Positions 6,123 to 9,984 of a DNA stretch of 9,984 nucleotides are shown here, in pieces. How positions within the stretch are numbered: the stretch's first letter is position 1; every line of letters starts with the position of its first letter. The translations under genes were made by a program, and so were the position numbers. This DNA is from Bacillota bacterium (lineage in GTDB: Bacteria > Bacillota > Dehalobacteriia > UBA4068): assembly GCA_030528765.1 (NCBI GenBank), contig JAUMYD010000057.1, positions 1 to 9,984 on the forward strand, written 5' to 3'. Under the pieces are notes generated by a model. It was not told where the DNA came from. It did not search any database and saw only the letters and a program-made list of their open reading frames with translations.

Positions 6123-6599
6123 TCAGCGGTTCAGCAGCCAGACCCCGAAATTCAGATAAGCGGCGAAGCTTACCCACAAAAGATAGGGCAGCTGCAGCCG
6201 GGCCGCCAGCTGATCCACCCGGCGGAAGGAGAGGATCATCAGCAGGATCAGGCTCCAGAGTAGGAGGATCCACAGGAAGGCAAAGCCAAAGGCCTGCAGA
6301 TCGAAGAAAATGATGCTCCAGAAAAAGTTTACAGCCAGCTGCGCCAGAAAAAGCCCCAGGCTGCGGCTTCTGGCCGGAGAAGGCTCTGCCAGAAAGATGC
6401 GGGCAGCCCCGATCCCCATCAGCGCATAGAGGATGCTCCAGACGATGGGGAAGAGGATGGCCGGTGGGGAGAGCGGCGGCTGCAGGATGGTCTCGCTGTA
6501 AAGCTCCGTGCCGCCTCTGCTCAGCCAGGCAGAGAGCGCGCCTGTTGCTTCGGATAAAAGGATCCAGAAGGCATAGGTTTTCCACTTTGATTTCTTCAT
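6123..6599 (-). CDS. tspO: TspO/MBR family tryptophan-rich membrane protein
   Basis: A 158-aa member of the TspO/mitochondrial benzodiazepine receptor family. Members bind porphyrins/heme and, in some cases, sterols, and are linked to tetrapyrrole handling and oxidative-stress response; the exact bacterial role is unsettled. There are five predicted membrane helices. Family marks are QPPLSPPAILFPIVWSILY (40-58) at the start of helix 2, NFFWSIIFF in the middle, and PYLLWVSFAAYLNFGVWLLN (138-157) in the last helix. The length is typical. The start is fixed by GAGGTG (plus-strand 6606-6611), 6 nt before the ATG. It converges on the zinc-ribbon gene across the shared terminator, and the GNAT gene lies 130 nt upstream on the same strand. 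No convincing promoter is seen: a TACAAT box just upstream lacks a -35. Confidence 0.93.
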   Translation of the reverse strand: MKKSKWKTYAFWILLSEATGALSAWLSRGGTELYSETILQPPLSPPAILFPIVWSILYALMGIGAARIFLAEPSPARSRSLGLFLAQLAVNFFWSIIFFDLQAFGFAFLWILLLWSLILLMILSFRRVDQLAARLQLPYLLWVSFAAYLNFGVWLLNR

Positions 6600-6677
6600 T
6601 TCGAATCACCTCAGCGTATTGTATGCCCGATGTGGCTGCTCTATGCTGGGGGAGGGGGATTCTGCGCTGCAAAACGA

Positions 6678-6693
6678 AAAGGGGATACCCTTT
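6678..6693 (-). terminator. Weak terminator-like hairpin after the GNAT gene
   Basis: AAAGGG (6678-6683) pairs with CCCTTT (6688-6693) around a 4-nt loop. Read on the minus strand, it is followed by TCGTTTT, an interrupted T-run. It lies about 37 nt beyond the acetyltransferase stop and ahead of tspO. It may end that transcript, but the stem is short and the T-run imperfect. Confidence 0.35.
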
Positions 6694-6729
6694 GCACGGG
6701 AGAATTTTTGCTGCTTAATAAACTGGAAT

Positions 6730-7248
6730 TTAGCGATTAGCCCATGCTTCTCTTGAAATTGCAAAGACTTTCGTAATTTCATTTGTCTCATCCAAAAACT
6801 CATCCACTTGCCTGCACCCATAAGAAATCGCGGTTTTGAATGAGGGCTCATTCGTATGCTTCATATAGGAATAAATAATGTTAAAAGGAGTATTGATAAA
6901 AGTCCAATCTCTGACCGCAATCGCTGCTTCTTTTGCGTAGCCCTTTCTTTGTTTATCGCTTCTTATATGGTATCCGATTTCAGGCCTTATCTGACCATTG
7001 ATAAGCTGCATCGTCAAGCCGCAATCGCCTATAATCTCGCCTGTTTCTTTCAAACATACCGCCCACAAGCCAAAGCCAAAGATCCGGTACCTTTCTATGT
7101 TTCGTTGTATCCAGTTTTTTACCCGGGTTTTATCAAATGTATATGGATAATGCCGCATTATGTCTGGATCAGCCAATACTTTATAAAGTCCATCGAAATC
7201 GTTTTCTTTCAGTTCTCTTAATAATAAACGTTCCGTTTCAATAAGCAT
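6730..7248 (-). CDS. GNAT-family N-acetyltransferase, RimJ/RimL-like
   Basis: A 172-aa acetyl-CoA-dependent N-acetyltransferase of the RimJ/RimL (Acetyltransf_3) type. Such enzymes acetylate protein N-termini or small amines; the substrate here cannot be told. The opening ETERLLLRELKENDFDGLY is typical of the group, PEIGYHI (89-95) forms the central strand, and QRKGYAKEA (100-108) carries the pyrophosphate-binding Q/RxxGxG/A motif of acetyl-CoA. NEPSFKTAISYGCRQV matches the late N..S......G motif. The length is normal. The start is ATG at 7248 with AGGAGA (plus-strand 7255-7260) 6 nt upstream. It is markedly AT-rich: three 60-base samples I counted (6841, 7021 and 7141 onward) have 18, 28 and 21 G/C, versus 41 in a sample of iorA (8581 onward). 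Codon use follows (many AAA, ATT, TTT). Recent acquisition is likely. Confidence 0.88.
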   Translation of the reverse strand: MLIETERLLLRELKENDFDGLYKVLADPDIMRHYPYTFDKTRVKNWIQRNIERYRIFGFGLWAVCLKETGEIIGDCGLTMQLINGQIRPEIGYHIRSDKQRKGYAKEAAIAVRDWTFINTPFNIIYSYMKHTNEPSFKTAISYGCRQVDEFLDETNEITKVFAISREAWANR

Positions 7249-7292
7249 TATTTCTCTCCTGCTAACTTAAATTTGTCGCTCTGTTTGCGTAC

Positions 7293-7321
7293 ATACTATC
7301 ATACAAAAGCAGATATAACAA
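7293..7321 (-). promoter_or_regulatory. Possible promoter for the GNAT gene
   Basis: Read on the minus strand, TTGTTA (plus 7316-7321) and TAGTAT (plus 7293-7298) are separated by 17 nt, each 4 of 6 matches to consensus. They lie 45 nt upstream of the start codon in an AT-rich stretch. The position is sensible but the match is weak. Confidence 0.35.
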
Positions 7322-7322
7322 C

Positions 7323-7356
7323 AACAGGCACAGCAGATCAAACTACTGTGCCTGTT
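7323..7356 (-). terminator. Inverted repeat downstream of iorB, probable terminator
   Basis: A perfect 11-bp inverted repeat (7323-7333 with 7346-7356, core CAGGCACAG/CTGTGCCTG) encloses a 12-nt loop. On the minus strand it is followed by a T-rich but interrupted stretch, GTTGTTATATCT. It lies about 97 nt past the iorB stop and just before the GNAT promoter, where an end to the iorAB transcript is expected. The T-run is imperfect, so efficiency is uncertain. The rest of 7357-7452 shows no gene. Confidence 0.5.
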
Positions 7357-7452
7357 ATCTGTCTTATGGCTCTCTCCCTTTTGTGCATTTCCCACGGCTT
7401 GCGTGATCGATACAGGGAGATGCTCTTTTGTTCTTGCGTGTATCTTTGGGGC

Positions 7453-8025
7453 TTACAGCGCTTCCGCACCTGCTTTAAGCGCCTGAATGTTCATCTCCAC
7501 AAAGGCAGGCTTCACATTGGCGCGGATGATGCTTTCCCAATCGATCTCCTCCAGGCCCATGGCTTTCACGATGGCGCCCAGCAGGACGATATTCATGACC
7601 CGGGGGTTGCCCAGTTTTTCGGCGATCTCCGCCGCATTCATGGCCGTCACATCCGTGGCTTTTTGCAGCTGCTCCAGAATATCCTCCGCGTAATCTGCCT
7701 TCCCGGAGATCACGGGCATGGGGTTGATGCGGTAATTGTTCACCACGACCTTGCCCTGGGGCTTCAGGTATTCCAGCCAGCGGAGGGCTTCCATCAGCTC
7801 AAAGCTGACCAGAATATCCGCGCCGCCCAGCTCGATCACGGGGGAAAAGACCTTTTCCCCGTAGCGCACCTGAGAGGAAACAGAGCCGCCGCGCTGGCTC
7901 ATGCCGTGGATCTCACTCATTTTCACATCATACCCGGCTTCCATCAGGCCAAGGGTCAACAGCTTACTGGCCAGGATGGTTCCCTGACCGCCTACGCCTA
8001 CCAATAAAACGCTTTTGGTCGTCAT
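7453..8025 (-). CDS. iorB: Indolepyruvate:ferredoxin oxidoreductase, beta subunit
   Basis: A 190-aa gamma-domain subunit of the 2-oxoacid:ferredoxin oxidoreductase superfamily. With IorA it catalyses the CoA-dependent oxidative decarboxylation of aryl-pyruvates (indolepyruvate, phenylpyruvate, hydroxyphenylpyruvate) to aryl-acetyl-CoA and CO2, reducing ferredoxin. The N-terminal nucleotide-type loop GVGGQG is at 10-15, and the family signature SEIHGMSQRGGSV at 37-49. The length matches the family, and no cysteine cluster is expected or present. The start ATG comes one nucleotide after the iorA stop codon. Its Shine-Dalgarno site (AAGGAGGT, plus-strand 8034-8041) lies within the last codons of iorA, so translation of the two subunits is probably coupled to give equal amounts. 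Confidence 0.96.
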   Translation of the reverse strand: MTTKSVLLVGVGGQGTILASKLLTLGLMEAGYDVKMSEIHGMSQRGGSVSSQVRYGEKVFSPVIELGGADILVSFELMEALRWLEYLKPQGKVVVNNYRINPMPVISGKADYAEDILEQLQKATDVTAMNAAEIAEKLGNPRVMNIVLLGAIVKAMGLEEIDWESIIRANVKPAFVEMNIQALKAGAEAL

Positions 8026-8026
8026 G

Positions 8027-9805
8027 CTATTTTACCTCCTTACCGATGGCTTTCTTCGGGCAGAGCTGTGCGCAGACATTGCAGCCCAGGCACTGGATGC
8101 GGTCGATAACAGCCTTCTTTTTGTTCTTATCCACAGAAAGGGCGGGGCAGCCGGCCTTCAGGCAGAGCTTGCAGCCGATGCATTTTTCTTCGTCCACAGT
8201 GTATTTTTCGCTGTAGGCTGCGGGGAATTCTGCTTTGTCCTCGGGGGAGAATTTCTTCAGCGCGCAGGGCCAGCGGGTGATGATGACAGAGGGCGCATCC
8301 AGGGCGATGAATTTGTCCAGCGTCTCAGAGACCTGCTGCAGGTCATTGGGGTCAATGACCACTACATGCTTGAAGCCCATGGCCTTTACCAGGGCGGGAA
8401 TATCGATGGCATCCGTGGGCTCACCCTTTGCGGTGTAGCCGCTGCCCGGATTTTCCTGGTGGCCGGTCATGCCGGTGATGCGGTTGTCCAGGATCACGTT
8501 GATGGTGGGACTCTGGTTATAGGCCGTGTTCAGCAGGGAATTGATGCCGGTGTGGAAGAAGGTGCTGTCACCCATCACAGCCGCCACCTTCCGGGGCTTC
8601 TCCGTCTGGGCAAAGACCTTTGCGGCACCGTGGGCGATGCTGAAACCGCAGCCCATGCAGACCGTCAAATCAATGGCATTGTAGGGCGGGGAAAAGCTCA
8701 GGGTGTAGCAGCCGATATCGCCGCAGCGCATCAGCTCTGTCCGTTTGCCCAGCTCCATGAAGAAGCCGCGGTGCGGGCAGCCGGCGCAGAGTGTGGGCGG
8801 GCGATTGACCACATCTTTTTTCTCATAATCGATTTGGGGCAGGCTTTCCCCGTAGACGGATTTCCGCAGCACATCCGGGGTCAGCTCACCATAGGCCGGG
8901 AATACGCTTTTCCCCAGGGGGGTGAAGCCCAGACGCTGTACTTCGTGTTCTATGTAGGGATCGTTTTCTTCGATGACGTAAATTTTTTCCTTGCCCTGGC
9001 AGAACTTTGTGATGAGCTGATCCGGCAGAGGATTGGTAAAGCCCAGCTTCAGGTAGGAGACACTGTCCCCAAAGACTTCCTGGGCATAGCAATAGCAGCC
9101 GCCGGAGCAGATCACGCCGGTGTCGCTCTTGTTATCCACGATAAAGTTATAGCTGCAATCATTGCTGAAATCCTTCAGCGCTGCCATGCGATCTTCGATC
9201 ACCACACGGCGCAGGCGGCTCATGGCAGGAACCATGACAAATTTTTCCGGCTGCCGCTCAAAGCCCTTGATCGGCACATCCTGCCGTTCGCTGACCTCCA
9301 CGATGGATTTGCTGTGGCAGATGCGGGTGGTCATGCGCAGCAGCACCGGCACATCGAAACGTTCGGAAAGGGAGAAGGCGTCTTTGGTCATATTCAGGCA
9401 TTCGCTGCTGTCCGAGGGCTCCAGCATGGGCAATTTGGCAGAGAGGGCATAATAGCGGTTGTCCTGCTCGTTCTGGGAGGAGAACTGACCTGGCTCATCT
9501 GCCGTAACGATGACTGTCCCTGCACCCACGCCGGTATAGGCGAAGGTGAAGAGGGGGTCTGCCGCCACGTTTACGCCAACGTGCTTCATGGAGGCAATGG
9601 CACGGCCTCCTGCGATGGAGGCGCCGATGACGGATTCCAGCGCGACCTTTTCGTTGCTGGACCATTCTGCCGTGATTTCCGGGTAAGTACTGAGGTTTTC
9701 CAAAATCTCTGTGCTGGGGGTACCGGGATAAGCAGCAGCGTAATGCACGCCTGCCTCCCACGCGCCCCGGGCGATGGCTTCATCGCCGGTTAAGAGCTTT
9801 TTCAT
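8027..9805 (-). CDS. iorA: Indolepyruvate:ferredoxin oxidoreductase, alpha subunit
   Basis: The 592-aa catalytic subunit, carrying thiamine diphosphate and two [4Fe-4S] clusters; cytoplasmic and typically oxygen-sensitive. The N-terminal pyrimidine-binding domain has AYPGTPSTEI (25-34) and NEKVALE (51-57). The central TPP region has CAGCPHRG (340-347), GDIGCYTL (362-369) and CMGCGFSIAHG (383-393), then the Mg/TPP motif GDS (412-414) ending at DN (440-441). The C-terminal ferredoxin-like domain has CIGCKLC plus CP (C542, C545, C548, C553) and CLGCNVCAQLCP (C572, C575, C578, C582). The first cluster motif has four residues before its last Cys instead of three, a spacing I recall as normal for IorA. 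The length is standard. The start ATG is preceded by AGGAGG (plus-strand 9811-9816) at 5 nt. It forms a two-gene operon with iorB; no aryl-CoA ligase gene is next to it in this window. Confidence 0.97.
   Translation of the reverse strand: MKKLLTGDEAIARGAWEAGVHYAAAYPGTPSTEILENLSTYPEITAEWSSNEKVALESVIGASIAGGRAIASMKHVGVNVAADPLFTFAYTGVGAGTVIVTADEPGQFSSQNEQDNRYYALSAKLPMLEPSDSSECLNMTKDAFSLSERFDVPVLLRMTTRICHSKSIVEVSERQDVPIKGFERQPEKFVMVPAMSRLRRVVIEDRMAALKDFSNDCSYNFIVDNKSDTGVICSGGCYCYAQEVFGDSVSYLKLGFTNPLPDQLITKFCQGKEKIYVIEENDPYIEHEVQRLGFTPLGKSVFPAYGELTPDVLRKSVYGESLPQIDYEKKDVVNRPPTLCAGCPHRGFFMELGKRTELMRCGDIGCYTLSFSPPYNAIDLTVCMGCGFSIAHGAAKVFAQTEKPRKVAAVMGDSTFFHTGINSLLNTAYNQSPTINVILDNRITGMTGHQENPGSGYTAKGEPTDAIDIPALVKAMGFKHVVVIDPNDLQQVSETLDKFIALDAPSVIITRWPCALKKFSPEDKAEFPAAYSEKYTVDEEKCIGCKLCLKAGCPALSVDKNKKKAVIDRIQCLGCNVCAQLCPKKAIGKEVK
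8034..8041 (-). promoter_or_regulatory. iorB ribosome binding site inside the iorA coding end
   Basis: On the minus strand AAGGAGGT overlaps the iorA codons for Lys-Glu-Val and sits 8 nt before the iorB ATG, with the iorA TAG in between. This supports translational coupling and fixes the iorB start. Confidence 0.85.
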
Positions 9806-9824
9806 GCTGACCTCCTATGATTCT

Positions 9825-9842
9825 GCCGAACTTGCTTCCGGC
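9825..9842 (-). promoter_or_regulatory. Small hairpin in the iorA leader
   Basis: GCCGAA (9825-9830) pairs with TTCCGGC (9836-9842) with one bulged base around a CTTGC loop. It lies 8 nt upstream of the iorA Shine-Dalgarno site as transcribed. No anti-Shine-Dalgarno arm is visible, so a regulatory role is only possible. Confidence 0.3.
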
Positions 9843-9870
9843 TGATATGTTGCTTGAATATACGGTAGTA

Positions 9871-9899
9871 ATTTTATCATTTTAACAGATAAATGTCAA
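9871..9899 (-). promoter_or_regulatory. Near-consensus sigma-A promoter for iorAB
   Basis: Read on the minus strand, a perfect -35 TTGACA (plus 9894-9899), 17-nt spacer and -10 TAAAAT (plus 9871-9876; 5 of 6). Transcription should start near 9864, giving a leader of about 58 nt before iorA. Confidence 0.88.
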
Positions 9900-9924
9900 A
9901 GGCAAAGCCTGGCTTTTATCATTT
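9872..9924. repeat. 11-bp direct repeat across the divergent promoter region
   Basis: TTTTATCATTT occurs at 9872-9882 and again at 9914-9924, start to start 42 bp, about four helical turns. The left copy covers most of the iorA -10 box; the right copy contains the -35 of the plus-strand promoter. This arrangement is what a pair of operator half-sites on one DNA face would look like, but part of the similarity may come simply from AT-rich promoter sequence. Confidence 0.5.
9904..9916. promoter_or_regulatory. Perfect palindrome between divergent promoters, candidate operator
   Basis: AAAGCC-T-GGCTTT is a perfect 6+1+6 inverted repeat located between the -35 box of iorA and the -35 box of the rightward promoter, touching the latter. 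Position and symmetry fit a dimeric regulator site. No regulator gene is visible in the window. Confidence 0.4.
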
Positions 9925-9944
9925 CGAGATGTAGGTGATACAAT
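9916..9944 (+). promoter_or_regulatory. Probable rightward promoter leaving the window
   Basis: -35 TTATCA (9916-9921), 17-nt spacer, -10 TACAAT (9939-9944; 5 of 6), preceded by TGA as in an extended -10 box. It points to the right edge, so a gene divergent from iorAB probably starts beyond 9984. The last 40 bases are AT-rich leader with no start codon I can support. Confidence 0.55.
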
Positions 9945-9984
9945 GATGTGTGACAAATAGAAAAAAGAATAGTGAATAGGACAG

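Noticed and set aside
6613..6630. TACAAT box upstream of tspO on the minus strand as a promoter
   Set aside because: No -35 hexamer at 16-18 nt, no TG extension, and it would start the transcript almost at the ribosome binding site.
6097..6672. A 191-codon minus-strand frame overlapping tspO
   Set aside because: It is out of frame with TspO, which has all family motifs; the overlapping translation has no membrane helices or domain.
7373..7420. Inverted repeat TCTCCCT / AGGGAGA downstream of iorB
   Set aside because: Only 7 bp with a 34-nt spacer and no T-run; easily chance.
7273..8007. Plus-strand open frame opposite iorB and its downstream gap
   Set aside because: Most of it is antisense to IorB, and the part outside overlaps the inverted repeat at 7323-7356; no ribosome site or family resemblance.
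8015..9793. A 592-codon open frame on the plus strand, antisense to iorA
   Set aside because: It mirrors iorA almost end to end, as happens in GC-rich genes. Its translation is His/Ala/Gly/Gln-rich with no recognisable domain, and the minus-strand product is a clear full-length IorA.

Overview
The window comes from a Gram-positive-type (Bacillota) genome of moderately high G+C content. It is most likely an anaerobic amino-acid fermenter of the Clostridia or Negativicutes; I cannot place it further. Three things support this. The gene order infB-rbfA-nrnA-truB-ribF-rpsO is the classic Firmicutes translation cluster. Shine-Dalgarno sites are strong AGGAGG types, and promoters are sigma-A-like with 17-nt spacers. 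The right end carries an oxygen-sensitive, ferredoxin-linked indolepyruvate oxidoreductase (iorAB).

Layout, plus strand, left half. infB lacks its 5' end at the window edge. After a terminator-like hairpin come rbfA, an NrnA-type DHH phosphoesterase, and one long ORF joining tRNA pseudouridine synthase TruB to a RibF-like flavin enzyme. rbfA, nrnA and truB-ribF are separated by only 10 nt each, so they are probably co-transcribed. rpsO follows with its own promoter and a structured leader, and ends at a strong intrinsic terminator. A small orphan gene for a two-helix membrane protein with a C-terminal zinc ribbon comes next, with its own promoter. A bidirectional terminator closes this half.

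Layout, minus strand, right half. There is a TspO/MBR five-helix membrane protein, an AT-rich GNAT acetyltransferase that looks compositionally foreign, and the tightly coupled iorA-iorB pair. iorA is driven by a near-consensus promoter at the right edge. That promoter sits back to back with a probable plus-strand promoter leaving the window, and the region between them holds a perfect palindrome and an 11-bp direct repeat.

The left half serves translation: initiation (IF-2), 30S maturation (RbfA), tRNA modification (TruB), small-RNA turnover (NrnA) and a ribosomal protein (S15), with flavin cofactor synthesis attached. The iorAB operon serves aromatic amino-acid catabolism by ferredoxin-linked oxidative decarboxylation of aryl-pyruvates. 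The most unusual item is the TruB-RibF fusion: its FMN adenylyltransferase module looks intact, but its riboflavin-kinase module is shortened and has lost the PTAN motif. I see no phage, transposon, CRISPR array, rRNA or tRNA.
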